A stretch of DNA of 33,497 nucleotides, taken from contig JAMCZZ010000020.1 of NCBI GenBank assembly GCA_023484645.1, positions 1-33,497 of the forward strand, written 5' to 3'. Positions 15,639-23,532 of this stretch are shown one piece after another. The position numbers were made by a program, and so were the translations under genes. The DNA comes from Patescibacteria group bacterium (GTDB lineage Bacteria > Patescibacteria > UBA1384 > XYA2-FULL-43-10 > 1-14-0-10-43-13). Under the pieces are notes generated by a model. The model searched no databases, was not told the DNA's origin, and worked only from the letters and a program-made list of their open reading frames with translations. How positions within the stretch are numbered: position 1 is the first letter of the stretch; every line of letters starts with the position of its first letter.

Positions 15639-16052
15639 TTAATACGTCATAGATTGAGCATTTGTTTCAAAACTAGAGATGCAGCTCTTCAGTTTCTTTT
15701 TAGTCATGATGATTAGACACAAAAGATAGATTCCAATGATTGTTGAAAATAAAAAAGAAATAAGCAGGAGAATTGAAACTGAATTGACAATAAACGAAAT
15801 AGAGTTCAGGAAAAATGAATAGCTGAATTCAAAATCTCTGAGTAATATTTTTGCCGAATTTAAAAATTCATTTTCAATTAAAATATGATCCACGCACCAC
15901 GCAAAAATTAAAAAATTTGCAGTCAAAACAGAGAAGAAAAATAAAAAATCTTTCTTAAATTTTAGGAAGACAATCTTCTTCATTACATCAAAATGAAGTT
16001 GCTGCGAAAATGTTTGATTTTCAATCGATAAATTTTGAGCCATATTGTCCAT
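15639..16052 (-). CDS. two-helix membrane protein, probable anti-sigma partner
   Basis: 137 aa with two strong hydrophobic segments (about 37-57 and 84-116) and a short cytosolic N-terminus. Its ATG shares one base with the TAA of the sigma gene (TAATG), the arrangement expected for a co-made anti-sigma factor. No zinc anti-sigma motif (HxxxCxxC) is present, so the role rests on position only. AT-rich. It may instead be a sensor or secretion partner. Confidence 0.6.
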   Translation of the reverse strand: MDNMAQNLSIENQTFSQQLHFDVMKKIVFLKFKKDFLFFFSVLTANFLIFAWCVDHILIENEFLNSAKILLRDFEFSYSFFLNSISFIVNSVSILLLISFLFSTIIGIYLLCLIIMTKKKLKSCISSFETNAQSMTY

Positions 16053-16597
16053 TAAGCCAGATGTTCTCTCATTGCTAGTTTAGCCCGATATAAATATGTT
16101 TTAACTGTATTCGTAGGCATATTTTTAATTTTTGCAATCTCCTTATAACTAAATCCCTTCAGATAGAACAGGGATAATACAGATCGATAAACTGGCTTTA
16201 TTTTCCTAAAGCCTAAAGCAACATCAAACTTAACATTGTTGCGGCTTAATTGATCGTCTGATGCTAATAGCTTTTCAATAGCTTTTCCCTTCTCAGGATC
16301 ATCAAGAATTAAGAGCTCTCGGCGACGCTTTTGTTTTCTGAACCAATCGCGCGTCGTGTTATTCGCTATAGCAAATAACCAAGTAGTAAATTTACGATCA
16401 GAATCATATTTCTTAATACTTTTATAAAGCTTTAAAAAAGTTTCTTGAGTTAAATCTTCAGCATCTTCTCTTCTTTTCACCAAGTGAACAATATAGCCAA
16501 AAACCGGCTTTTCATATTCTGAAAGTATTTCTTCAAATGCCTTGAGGTCACCTTTTTGGGCCTCTAAAATTATGTTTTGATTAATTTGGCCGTTCAT
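16052..16597 (-). CDS. ECF-type RNA polymerase sigma factor
   Basis: 181 aa from the second ATG (16597), which sits at proper distance from AAAAGGA; the first ATG directly abuts it. Region 2 (EDLTQETFLKLYKSIKKYD...FTTWLFAIANNTTRDWFRK) binds core polymerase and the -10. Region 4 (FYLKGFSYKEIAKIKNMPTNTVKTYLYRAKLAM) is the helix-turn-helix for the -35. No sigma-1.1 or region 3, so group IV. It begins a unit with the membrane protein and the secreted helical protein. Targets probably include its own promoter; only a -10 is visible upstream (16619-16624). Confidence 0.93.
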   Translation of the reverse strand: MNGQINQNIILEAQKGDLKAFEEILSEYEKPVFGYIVHLVKRREDAEDLTQETFLKLYKSIKKYDSDRKFTTWLFAIANNTTRDWFRKQKRRRELLILDDPEKGKAIEKLLASDDQLSRNNVKFDVALGFRKIKPVYRSVLSLFYLKGFSYKEIAKIKNMPTNTVKTYLYRAKLAMREHLA

Positions 16598-16618
16598 CGC
16601 AAACATCCTTTTGTTTAT

Positions 16619-16624
16619 ATTATA
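16619..16624 (-). promoter_or_regulatory. -10 element upstream of the sigma operon
   Basis: Minus-strand TATAAT about 22 bases before the preferred ATG. No acceptable -35 TTGACA lies 16-18 bases upstream, which would fit an activated or alternative-sigma promoter. Confidence 0.35.
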
Positions 16625-16659
16625 CGATGATTAGCAAGAGAACTACTACAAAAATTCTT

Positions 16660-17361
16660 TTAATAACTGCTTGGACGATAATTTCCCAGTATAACATTGG
16701 CATTAATATGAAGTCTGCGGCCGATAATTAAGCCTTCACTCATTACCTTCAGAACTCTTTGGTCTAAAGTGGAATCGGAGACAGTCTCTTTGCCGACAAC
16801 ATTGTGCCTAGTTGCATCAAAGGCCTTGCCTACTTCAACCTCAGAATCCATAAAGTCATAACCCACCAGTCTTAATTTCCTTTTGAGTTGCTTCCGAATA
16901 ATTTCTCCATTATATTTTATCCAACTTTCCTCAGGAGAAGTAGCTTGAATTAAATCCGGCTTAGAAGTTAGATTTATAATAAAAGCCTCATCTACTTTTT
17001 TATATTGACCGGAAAAAATTAATTTAGCATTTTGGATAAAACCTTTTAATCCTTGAAAAACTTCCGGTTTAATCTTACCCCTTGCAGCAAAATCATTAAT
17101 TACCGCCTCAAACCCTTCTATGTTGCGAATGTTAGGGGGCAAGCTAGGGACCTGCTTTTTCTTTTCTTCAGCTTTTTTCTTAACTTCCTGAGCATCATCC
17201 TTTTTCTTGTTTTTAAGTGCCTTTTCCTTTTTATCTTCGGTTTCTGTTTCGTGAAATCGAGCCAGCATATTCTTAACATTTTCTAGCTCATAGGTTTCAA
17301 TTAATTCGCTCAGCTGCTCTTGCAGTCTAATTGCTAATATTAAATCTAATTTTTTAGCCAT
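16660..17361 (-). CDS. protein with GrpE-like C-terminal domain
   Basis: 233 aa. N-terminal helix (1-38), then a Lys/Glu-rich stretch (about 39-70), a helical middle and a C-terminus (about 172-227) reading VGKAFDATRHNVVG...DQRVLKVMSEGLIIGRRLHINANVIL. That follows the GrpE beta-domain pattern (G..FDP..H.AV ... V..V...GY...GR.LR.A.V.V). GrpE releases ADP from DnaK. The N-terminal coil differs from standard GrpE, and no DnaK/DnaJ is adjacent, so this is a divergent or specialised exchange factor. It lies just upstream of the ECF sigma gene on the same strand. Confidence 0.6.
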   Translation of the reverse strand: MAKKLDLILAIRLQEQLSELIETYELENVKNMLARFHETETEDKKEKALKNKKKDDAQEVKKKAEEKKKQVPSLPPNIRNIEGFEAVINDFAARGKIKPEVFQGLKGFIQNAKLIFSGQYKKVDEAFIINLTSKPDLIQATSPEESWIKYNGEIIRKQLKRKLRLVGYDFMDSEVEVGKAFDATRHNVVGKETVSDSTLDQRVLKVMSEGLIIGRRLHINANVILGNYRPSSY

Positions 17362-17395
17362 TTTTTTCCTCTAAAGAACAATTCAAATAATATAT

Positions 17396-17932
17396 TTATT
17401 TGTTAGTTAAATATTGATAAACAAAATAACCGCCTGCAATCAAAACTACTGCAACAAGCGCGATAATAATAATTTTCATGTTAGAAGATTTGGCTGGAAT
17501 ATTGCCTTGCAACATACTATTACCTTCTACCTCTGGTTGCTGAGTAGCGGCAGTGGAATCAGGTGAAAAAGTGGAGGTCTCTTGTATAGGAGAAGTTTGC
17601 GGCTGCTCTTCTGGCTGTTCACTCTTGGTATTTTCTAAAGGAGCAGGGGTTTCTGCCGCTGGCTTCTGAGTTGGAGTAGTTGGAGCTTCCGGCGTCTGAG
17701 GTTCCGCCGGCTTCTCTGTTGTGAGATTTTCAGAAGGAGCATTTTGAACAGTGTCCGTCGTCTCGTTAGCAGGTGATGGCTGAACACTGGATTGAATCTC
17801 TGGTTCTTGCGCCGCAACTCCCACTTGAGATGATGTCGGCTCTTTCAAGCCTTCTGTTGTTACATTTTGAGATTGATCAGCACCAGAATTACTGCTAGGA
17901 GCAATACTTTGATCCTGGTTTGAATTTTCCAT
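17396..17932 (-). CDS. disordered Pro/Thr/Gln/Glu-rich protein with C-terminal membrane anchor
   Basis: 178 aa. Residues 1-150 are low complexity (Pro, Thr, Glu, Gln, Ser, Ala) with no domain. Residues 152-172 are one hydrophobic helix (IIIIALVAVVLIAGGYF) followed by a short Tyr/Lys tail, giving a tail-anchored layout. Thirty-four bases separate it from the GrpE-like gene, so the two may be co-transcribed. It could be a cell-surface spacer or a cytosolic tether; orientation is not determinable. Confidence 0.65.
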   Translation of the reverse strand: MENSNQDQSIAPSSNSGADQSQNVTTEGLKEPTSSQVGVAAQEPEIQSSVQPSPANETTDTVQNAPSENLTTEKPAEPQTPEAPTTPTQKPAAETPAPLENTKSEQPEEQPQTSPIQETSTFSPDSTAATQQPEVEGNSMLQGNIPAKSSNMKIIIIALVAVVLIAGGYFVYQYLTNK

Positions 17933-18002
17933 TATCCCTCTCTTTTTACTTGTTTTATTTAAGAATAAACCCTTTTTAATTCTAAATCAAACTTTACCTT
18001 GC

Positions 18003-18042
18003 TTGTCATCCTCGGGCAGGCAACGCCATGACCCGGGGATCC
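18003..18042. repeat. extragenic palindromic repeat
   Basis: Imperfect palindrome: ATCCTCGGGC pairs with GACCCGGGGAT around a central CAGGCAACGCC, in otherwise AT-rich spacer. TCATCCTCGGG...GACCCGGGGATCC resembles a dispersed repeat family seen in many bacterial genomes (from memory). GC content is out of line with the spacer. Confidence 0.5.
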
Positions 18043-18056
18043 AATATAGTAAAATT

Positions 18057-18539
18057 TTAGCTGCCCAGTATTTGTCCTAAGTCTTGTTGCATTTGCTCGA
18101 CATCATTTATATTGTTTATCCCACTTGAATTTAACAAATTGGAAAGCATTTTAACTTCATAATAAGCAGCAAAACCGAAAACAAAGACAAATATTATTAA
18201 TCCATAGACTGAGCCCTCATCCCACTTCTTTTGGACTGATTGAAAATGGCTGAATGAGTGCCACTCTCGCATCTTCCAGGCTCTGCGCCTAGCCAACAAA
18301 GGTAAAACAAATAAAGTAAGAGGAAATAAGATTGAAGACATGACACTAATCCAAAAAAACACTTTGTCTTTCATGTACCAAAAATAAATTGCGCTGCAAA
18401 CAAGAGCAGAAAAAGAGTACCGGCTTAAATATTTTTCCTGTTCTTCTAAAGATATGTCTGTTTCGCTATAACCCTCATTCTGTGCGATTATCGTATTCAT
18501 TTTCTGGTCAAGCTGGGATTGTTCGATATTTGGTTCCAT
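18057..18539 (-). CDS. small multi-pass membrane protein
   Basis: 160 aa. A polar N-terminus (1-40) is followed by about three hydrophobic segments (near 44-56, 60-83 and 110-128) and an Arg-rich loop (ARRRAWKMREW), with an Asn/Gln-rich soluble tail. Aromatic clusters such as AIYFWYMKDK resemble small membrane proteins of the DUF2628 kind, but I cannot confirm this. Starts just after the radical SAM gene's terminator. Function unknown. Confidence 0.6.
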   Translation of the reverse strand: MEPNIEQSQLDQKMNTIIAQNEGYSETDISLEEQEKYLSRYSFSALVCSAIYFWYMKDKVFFWISVMSSILFPLTLFVLPLLARRRAWKMREWHSFSHFQSVQKKWDEGSVYGLIIFVFVFGFAAYYEVKMLSNLLNSSGINNINDVEQMQQDLGQILGS

Positions 18540-18572
18540 AACTTTATTATAAACCTCTTATTAAATATGAGA

Positions 18573-18601
18573 AGTCCCGGCGACATAACGTCGCCGGGAC
18601 T
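18573..18601 (-). terminator. perfect GC-rich terminator of the radical SAM gene
   Basis: Twelve-base stem AGTCCCGGCGAC / GTCGCCGGGACT with loop ATAAC, only 4 bases after the stop codon. The following U-tract is modest (TCTCATATTT). Confidence 0.78.
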
Positions 18602-18605
18602 CCGG

Positions 18606-20006
18606 TTAGTGGGCCAAGAAGTCTTTGACCACTCGACCCGGCCAAGCTAGATACTGCTTAATTGCGGCCCAAATTAAACCGCGATATACCTTCCAGTACT
18701 TCCTAATGAGCGTGCGTCCATGCTTGGTCAAGAAGTAGAACCAAATTGTGACCCCATAAAGGGAAAGCCACACACCAAAGCGAGTCATCTGTTTTGGCTT
18801 CAAGATTACATGTTGACCATTATAACGATCGTAGTTGCCTGTCCATGCCCGCCCTTCTGACTTTAATCTCCGAGTCATCGGGGTTCCTGGTAGTGGCACC
18901 ATGGCCAAAACTTGAAGATAAGTAATACCCCATCTCCAAAGCTGGCGAATACCACGGAAAAACGACCAGAAGTTGTCTGTATCGGCACCAGCAATCGTCA
19001 TAGCCAATGTCTCGATTCCAGCAGCATGAAGAATTTCCAGGCCTTGCTGAATCTGCTTTGGAGATTGACCCTTTTGCATCAGCTTTAAGATATCTGCATC
19101 GGCCGATTCAATTCCCAAGCAAACAGCCACACACCCTACTTCCTTCATTAGAACAGCAATCTCTGGAGTGATGTCTGTGACTCGAGCCTGGCATATCCAA
19201 CCCATGGGCGGAATCAAGCGTTCATTTTTCATCCGCTCCATCATCTGAATCACTATCAGCTTTGCACGTTCGTCTCCAAGGAAGTTATCGTCAGAAAAGA
19301 AAACGACTGCTGTTTGCCACAACTCTGGATACCCATTGCGAAACTCCCTGAGTTGGCCAATACGCCATTCCAACATTGGACAGCGATACTTGCCAAACAT
19401 CTGCTTGGTGGCACAGAAGTCGCAATTAAATGGACAGCTACGACTAAGGCCTAGAGGGACCTGCTTCATGCTTTCATGGCCGATAATAGTGTCAAAGGCC
19501 GGCAACGGAAGATCTGACAATTCCTCTTCAGTTAAGAAGGGTTGGTCGGGATTGTGCCTGATCAAACCCCCGTTTCGCCATGTTATACCCGGTACACCAA
19601 AAAGGCTTTCTTTCTTCTGTATTGCATTGACCACCTGAGGTATCGTCTTGTCGCCCTCATTGCGGACAACTATATCAGCCCCAGCATTGATCGCCTCATT
19701 TGGTATAGCTGTGGCATGGGGACCACCGACTATAATCGTACCTTTGTACCCAGCCGACCGAAGTTTCCCTATCATTTCATAAGTCGGGTTAGATGTACAA
19801 GTGATGATACTGAAGCCAATCAAATCGTAGCCCAAGAGCTCTCGCCAGTTGAAGCGTTTGATTGATTCAACATAGCAGGTAACATCATGAGGACCATCTT
19901 TCTGCAAGATGGCAGCCAGGAGCGGAATGCCTCGTGGCATTTTGATTAAAGCGTAGACATTGAGGTAATCTTTACTGTTGCATTCGACAAGCGCTATTCT
20001 TGCCAT
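18606..20006 (-). CDS. B12-binding-domain radical SAM enzyme
   Basis: 466 aa from the ATG at 20006 with GGGGGA upstream. Residues 1-140 form a cobalamin-binding Rossmann domain (LIGFSIITC, IIVGGPHATA) without the DxHxxG lower-ligand motif, as is usual in BchE/HpnP-type enzymes. Residues 185-400 form the radical SAM core with CPFNCDFC (C191, C195, C198) binding the 4Fe-4S cluster, then FFSDDNF and GIESAD. The C-terminus (about 400-466) has hydrophobic and Arg/Lys-rich segments typical of membrane-associated members. It would methylate or rearrange an unreactive carbon; substrate unknown. G+C-rich, own terminator. Confidence 0.9.
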   Translation of the reverse strand: MARIALVECNSKDYLNVYALIKMPRGIPLLAAILQKDGPHDVTCYVESIKRFNWRELLGYDLIGFSIITCTSNPTYEMIGKLRSAGYKGTIIVGGPHATAIPNEAINAGADIVVRNEGDKTIPQVVNAIQKKESLFGVPGITWRNGGLIRHNPDQPFLTEEELSDLPLPAFDTIIGHESMKQVPLGLSRSCPFNCDFCATKQMFGKYRCPMLEWRIGQLREFRNGYPELWQTAVVFFSDDNFLGDERAKLIVIQMMERMKNERLIPPMGWICQARVTDITPEIAVLMKEVGCVAVCLGIESADADILKLMQKGQSPKQIQQGLEILHAAGIETLAMTIAGADTDNFWSFFRGIRQLWRWGITYLQVLAMVPLPGTPMTRRLKSEGRAWTGNYDRYNGQHVILKPKQMTRFGVWLSLYGVTIWFYFLTKHGRTLIRKYWKVYRGLIWAAIKQYLAWPGRVVKDFLAH

Positions 20007-20120
20007 TGGATGCTCCCCCTTTCTTTCAGTTGTTTTGTGTACTAATTTAGGCAGCACTTTCATGCAGTCCAAATTTCCGGCTCATAATAACAGAAAATCA
20101 ACTATCAGGCAACAAAAAAT

Positions 20121-20147
20121 GTTGGTCAGACCGCTTGTCCGACCAAC
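20121..20147 (-). terminator. terminator of the DNPH1-like gene
   Basis: Eleven-base stem GTTGGTCGGAC / GTCTGACCAAC read on the minus strand, loop AAGCG, then ATTTTTTG. One pair is G-U on the minus strand and A-C on the plus strand, so it is built for minus-strand RNA. Confidence 0.88.
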
Positions 20148-20169
20148 AAATACTTAAGCCAGCTCAACG

Positions 20170-20640
20170 CTAGCCTGAGACGTGCCGCATGGCAAATTCA
20201 CGAACTAAATCCCTCACATGCTCGGTATCGGCGTATTCGCAGCATTCGAATGGCGCAGAAACGTACATGGAACCTTCTTTGCCTCGGATGTACGCAGACA
20301 CAGCTTTTTCGTCGATCCTCTGATGATAGAGGCAAATAACAGGAATTCCCATGTGAAGAAGATCAGAAATCTCTGCTCCAACCCCGAGACTCGGATTACT
20401 TACCTCAAAAATGCCAATGCGGGATCTCTGGCCGTTTTCCCAATCTCTATCGTGAATATTGACTGGGCTTAGCTCGTCTTCCTTTGCAATAATCCCCGCT
20501 TGGGTCTGGTGCTCAGAAACGAACTTGATGCCAAGCTCTCGAATAGCATCCTTAAGCTGGACCAGCTCATCCCTGCTAACGATTGCTTGACCTCCTCTCA
20601 TGGAGGAGCCAAAGAAAGCCATCATTCCATCAAAGCGCAT
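20170..20640 (-). CDS. DNPH1/nucleoside 2-deoxyribosyltransferase-like N-glycosidase
   Basis: 156 aa from the ATG at 20640, 11 bases after GGAGG; a GTG at 20652 overlaps that site and is less likely. GSSMRGG (11-17), VSEHQT (E43, H44), a DRDW segment and EVSNPSLGVGAEI with the nucleophile-type E90 match the deoxynucleotide N-hydrolase (DNPH1/Rcl) and deoxyribosyltransferase fold. It likely cleaves or exchanges the base of a (modified) 2'-deoxynucleoside monophosphate, a nucleotide-pool sanitation role. The Nudix gene next to it fits that theme, though each has its own terminator. G+C-rich. Confidence 0.82.
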   Translation of the reverse strand: MRFDGMMAFFGSSMRGGQAIVSRDELVQLKDAIRELGIKFVSEHQTQAGIIAKEDELSPVNIHDRDWENGQRSRIGIFEVSNPSLGVGAEISDLLHMGIPVICLYHQRIDEKAVSAYIRGKEGSMYVSAPFECCEYADTEHVRDLVREFAMRHVSG

Positions 20641-20707
20641 CTTGCTTTTCACCTCCTTCCTTTGCCGGGGCTATCTTACCAGAATTTATAAAAGACGGCA
20701 ACAAAAA

Positions 20708-20727
20708 AAGAGCGATAAATCGCTCTT
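20708..20727 (-). terminator. terminator of the Nudix gene
   Basis: Perfect 8-base stem AAGAGCGA / TCGCTCTT with a 4-base loop; on the minus strand a run of Ts continues directly from the stem (TTTTTTTG). Confidence 0.9.
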
Positions 20728-20756
20728 AAAATATCTATAATAAAACTAATAACCGA

Positions 20757-21197
20757 TTAACTAATTAGCAAATCAACCAGCTTTTCTTTCGCTTCTTTAG
20801 GATAAAGGTTGTCCATCTTTTTCATCTCCTTTATCGGGACCCATTCAGGAAGAAACTGGTTGTTTTTATTCATGCGCTCTTTTTCCGGACCACCCAGCTC
20901 TACTTTGCCGGAAAAATCTTTTATCAAGTAAAAATATTCATCTCTGCCTTCAAATTCATAAACTTGAGCAGGGTTGTGCTGGACAAATAAAAGTTTATCT
21001 ATCTTAGCATCAATCGAAAGCTCTTCTTTGATTTCTCTAACCGCTGCTTCCTCGACCGTTTCTCCTCCCTCCACTCCTCCGCCAGGAAATACAAAATACC
21101 AACCTTTTGTCCATCCTTCCCCCTCAAAAAAGCGATGTATTAATAGGATTTGATTATCTTTAATAATTATGCCGACTGCTCGTTTTGCTATTTCCAT
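20757..21197 (-). CDS. Nudix hydrolase
   Basis: 146 aa. The Nudix box runs GGGVEGGETVEEAAVREIKEEL (about residues 40-61); it has the REIKEEL metal ligands, with Ser in place of the usual Gly after them. The N-terminus KRAVGIIIKDNQILLIHR and the WVPIKEM end are typical. It cleaves nucleoside diphosphate linkages, for example oxidised dNTPs or ADP-sugars; the substrate is not readable from sequence. Eighteen bases separate it from the upstream aminotransferase, so they are probably co-transcribed. Confidence 0.92.
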   Translation of the reverse strand: MEIAKRAVGIIIKDNQILLIHRFFEGEGWTKGWYFVFPGGGVEGGETVEEAAVREIKEELSIDAKIDKLLFVQHNPAQVYEFEGRDEYFYLIKDFSGKVELGGPEKERMNKNNQFLPEWVPIKEMKKMDNLYPKEAKEKLVDLLIS

Positions 21198-21215
21198 TTC
21201 ACATCCTCATGATGT

Positions 21216-22421
21216 TTATTTTCTAGAATATTCTTCAATTCCTTTAATTAAAATTCTTGCTGCTTTTTTGAGTTCTTTTTTATCTAGCACAAAAGCAACT
21301 CTTATTTCATCTCTGCCCTTGCCTTTAGTAGCATAAAACCCAGAACCAGGAGCAACCATAACAGTTTCACCATTAACGTTAAAATCAGTTAAAAGCCACT
21401 TCGCAAAATCATCAGCATCTTTGACTGGAAGCTTTATCATAGTATAAAAAGCACCTTTTGGATAATGAATTTTTGTTTTAAGCCCCGATTCTAGTTCTCC
21501 AAGAAATACATTCCGCCGTATTTCATATTCTTTTGTAATTTCCTTAATATATTTTTTCGATTTTTCTAAAGCAGGAAAGACAATTTTTTGATCAAGAGTG
21601 GAAACGGACAATCGTTGCTGAGCAAAACAATTGAGGGCATAAAGAACATCTTTGTTTGTTGATACCACAGCCCCGATCCTGGCTCCGCAGACGTTAAACT
21701 TTTTAGACAAACTGTCAATGATAATGATTCGCTCTTTATCCTCTTTGGAAGCAAGAGCAAAAATGCTTACTGATTTACAACCATCAAAACAAATCCCTCC
21801 GTAAGCTTCATCGCTGATTATAAATAAGTTAAATTTTCGGGCAATTTTTAGAATTAGCTTTAATTCATCTTTTGTAAAAACAGTGCCGGTCGGATTATTT
21901 GGATTATTCAGGAGAATTGCTCTGGTCTTTGGTGTAATTTTGGCCAGAATTTTTTCTTTTTTTGGCAAATGATAGCCGTTTTTCGCATCAAGCTGAACTG
22001 GAGAAATTTTAGCTGAAACCAGATTGGCAAAACCGAGATAATTGGCATAAAAAGGCTCAAAAGTTAAAATTTCTTCATTCGGATTGCAGACGATAGCGCA
22101 GGCCAAAATCAAACCTTCACTCCCTCCGCTTGTTATCAAAATATTTTCAGGAGAAACTTTTATGCCATCATCTTCTAGATAATCCCTCCAGGCCGAAAGA
22201 AGTTCTTTTGTGCCTTGCGATTGCTCGTATGGCAAGTAATCAATTTTGGAACATTTGCTTAGCGCACCGCATATTTCAACTGGAGCTTTCAAATCGGGTT
22301 GGCCAATATTGAGATGGTAAACTTTGATTCCTTTTTTCTTTGCTTCGTCGGCATAAGCGCTAAGCTTTCGGATTGGAGAAGCCGGCGCCGATATTGCTCG
22401 CTTAGATATTTTTAAGTTCAT
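21216..22421 (-). CDS. class I/II PLP aminotransferase (aspartate-aminotransferase-like)
   Basis: 401 aa fold-type I enzyme. HLNIGQPDLKAP near the N-terminus, LITSGGSEGL (PLP-phosphate loop), NNPNNPTGTV, DEAYGGICF (PLP-N1 Asp) and SLSKKFNVCGARIG with the Schiff-base Lys are all present, and a C-terminal DEIRVAFV supplies the carboxylate-binding Arg. The KFNVCGARIG neighbourhood and length fit the AspC/PatA-type group. It likely moves the amino group between an amino acid and 2-oxoglutarate; exact substrate open. Probably co-transcribed with the Nudix gene downstream. Confidence 0.9.
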   Translation of the reverse strand: MNLKISKRAISAPASPIRKLSAYADEAKKKGIKVYHLNIGQPDLKAPVEICGALSKCSKIDYLPYEQSQGTKELLSAWRDYLEDDGIKVSPENILITSGGSEGLILACAIVCNPNEEILTFEPFYANYLGFANLVSAKISPVQLDAKNGYHLPKKEKILAKITPKTRAILLNNPNNPTGTVFTKDELKLILKIARKFNLFIISDEAYGGICFDGCKSVSIFALASKEDKERIIIIDSLSKKFNVCGARIGAVVSTNKDVLYALNCFAQQRLSVSTLDQKIVFPALEKSKKYIKEITKEYEIRRNVFLGELESGLKTKIHYPKGAFYTMIKLPVKDADDFAKWLLTDFNVNGETVMVAPGSGFYATKGKGRDEIRVAFVLDKKELKKAARILIKGIEEYSRK

Positions 22422-22454
22422 GGTAAAAATTGTCGATCTTATATTAGATATTAA

Positions 22455-22697
22455 TTACTTTAAATTATTGAGTTTCTCAAGACGTTCTTGCTCAATACGT
22501 TCTTGCTCTGGGTTGGGATCTTCATTCAACTGACCCGTTCTTTGCAATTGCTCCCTATCCTCTAAAAGCCGTGCAACTGACGCTTCAAGCCCTGCAATTC
22601 TTGACTTCAAGTCTTTTATTTCCTCTTCCAATTCCGGGTTTGTTTTTTCTGTAGTTTCTTGTTCAATGTGCTCACCCATTGTTTCAACAGAATTCAT
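22455..22697 (-). CDS. short coiled-coil protein
   Basis: 80 aa, very acidic. Residues 22-52 form a clear heptad coil (LEEEIKDLKSRIAGLEASVARLLED). A Glu/Gln-rich tail follows, EQERIEQERLEKL. GAGGAG lies 4 bases before the ATG. No homology recognised. It may be an oligomerisation or scaffold peptide. It precedes the aminotransferase gene by 33 bases. Confidence 0.65.
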   Translation of the reverse strand: MNSVETMGEHIEQETTEKTNPELEEEIKDLKSRIAGLEASVARLLEDREQLQRTGQLNEDPNPEQERIEQERLEKLNNLK

Positions 22698-22727
22698 AAA
22701 ACTCCTCTCTTTAACTATTTTAGAATA

Positions 22728-22733
22728 ATTATA
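22728..22733 (-). promoter_or_regulatory. -10 element before the coiled-coil/aminotransferase unit
   Basis: Minus-strand TATAAT, 30 bases before the ATG at 22697. The -35 region is weak. It is the only promoter-like site in the ~220-base spacer, otherwise plain AT-rich sequence up to the terminator at 22872. Confidence 0.4.
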
Positions 22734-22871
22734 CTCCTATCTTTAAAAAAGTAGAATAAATCAAACAAGTTTACTAGATTATTTAATTAGACCTAATCTG
22801 TCGTCAAAAATGAGACGATCGTTCCAAATTTGACGATACGTTGAAAAATCAGAATGTAAAATTTAAAAAAG

Positions 22872-22896
22872 TCGTGGAGCACGTTCTGCTCCACGA
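22872..22896 (-). terminator. terminator of the YqeG-like gene
   Basis: Perfect 10-base stem TCGTGGAGCA / TGCTCCACGA with loop CGTTC, then CTTTTTTAAATTTT on the minus strand, 25 bases after the stop. Confidence 0.9.
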
Positions 22897-22921
22897 TGAA
22901 CAACCTCCGCCTTGATCTGGC

Positions 22922-23473
22922 TTATATTTGGCGAACACTCCTTCTCACTAGAAGGTCACAGATACGATGGCGGGGGAAAAGGAGATACTGCCAAAACGGA
23001 TGCCATGAGATCGGATCCACAAGGATCGACCAACCAACTTTTGCATTGAAAGCAGCTTTAATGTCTCGGCAAACCTGATCGCCGATGACGACAACCCTCC
23101 TGCGACGAATGCTAGTCCCTCGCCTCGCCTCGCAAATACCCCAAGGATTCGGTTTTCTCTGCCAGCCCTTTTCACAGCAAATACAGGGGACTCCGACAGA
23201 TTCAGAAATTGCTTGGACACGTTTCGACTTCGACGGAATTACGGTGTTGGAGACAATGACGATCTTGAATCTCATCGCTTTGAGCTTCTCAAAGAGCTCT
23301 TTGGTTTCAGAAGAAAGTTCATTTTCCCAGTGCCGTAGAATAGTGTTATCGGCATCGAAGACCAATAACCGATAGCCCCAATCCCAAAGCCATTGGTAGT
23401 TGATGTTAAAAATGCTCCTTGTGTAACTGTCTGGTCTAAGCCCTCGGTACTCAAAAACTTTAACAAGCAACAT
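22922..23473 (-). CDS. YqeG/Gep4-like HAD-superfamily phosphatase
   Basis: 183 aa from the ATG at 23473, which has AAGAGG 7 bases upstream; the longer open frame has no such site. LLVFDADNTIL gives HAD motif I (D40, D42), IVSNT motif II, KPNPWGI the motif III Lys and VVVIGDQVCRDIKAA motif IV. Order and spacing match the YqeG/PGP-phosphatase subfamily (HAD-IIIA), whose eukaryotic member Gep4 dephosphorylates phosphatidylglycerophosphate. Substrate here is unproven. It follows an unknown gene, with a GC hairpin lying only 25 bases before its start codon. Confidence 0.85.
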   Translation of the reverse strand: MLLVKVFEYRGLRPDSYTRSIFNINYQWLWDWGYRLLVFDADNTILRHWENELSSETKELFEKLKAMRFKIVIVSNTVIPSKSKRVQAISESVGVPCICCEKGWQRKPNPWGICEARRGTSIRRRRVVVIGDQVCRDIKAAFNAKVGWSILVDPISWHPFWQYLLFPRHRICDLLVRRSVRQI

Positions 23474-23498
23474 GTAGACACCTCTTTTTGGCAGCGTA

Positions 23499-23523
23499 GC
23501 CGTGGAGCGAAACACTCCACGGC
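23499..23523 (-). other. intercistronic GC hairpin
   Basis: Perfect 9-base stem GCCGTGGAG / CTCCACGGC, 7-base loop, no U-tract on the minus strand. It sits 9 bases after the unknown gene's stop and 25 bases before the YqeG ATG, leaving no room for a promoter. It may stabilise or process a two-gene message. Confidence 0.55.
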
Positions 23524-23532
23524 CAGAAATAG

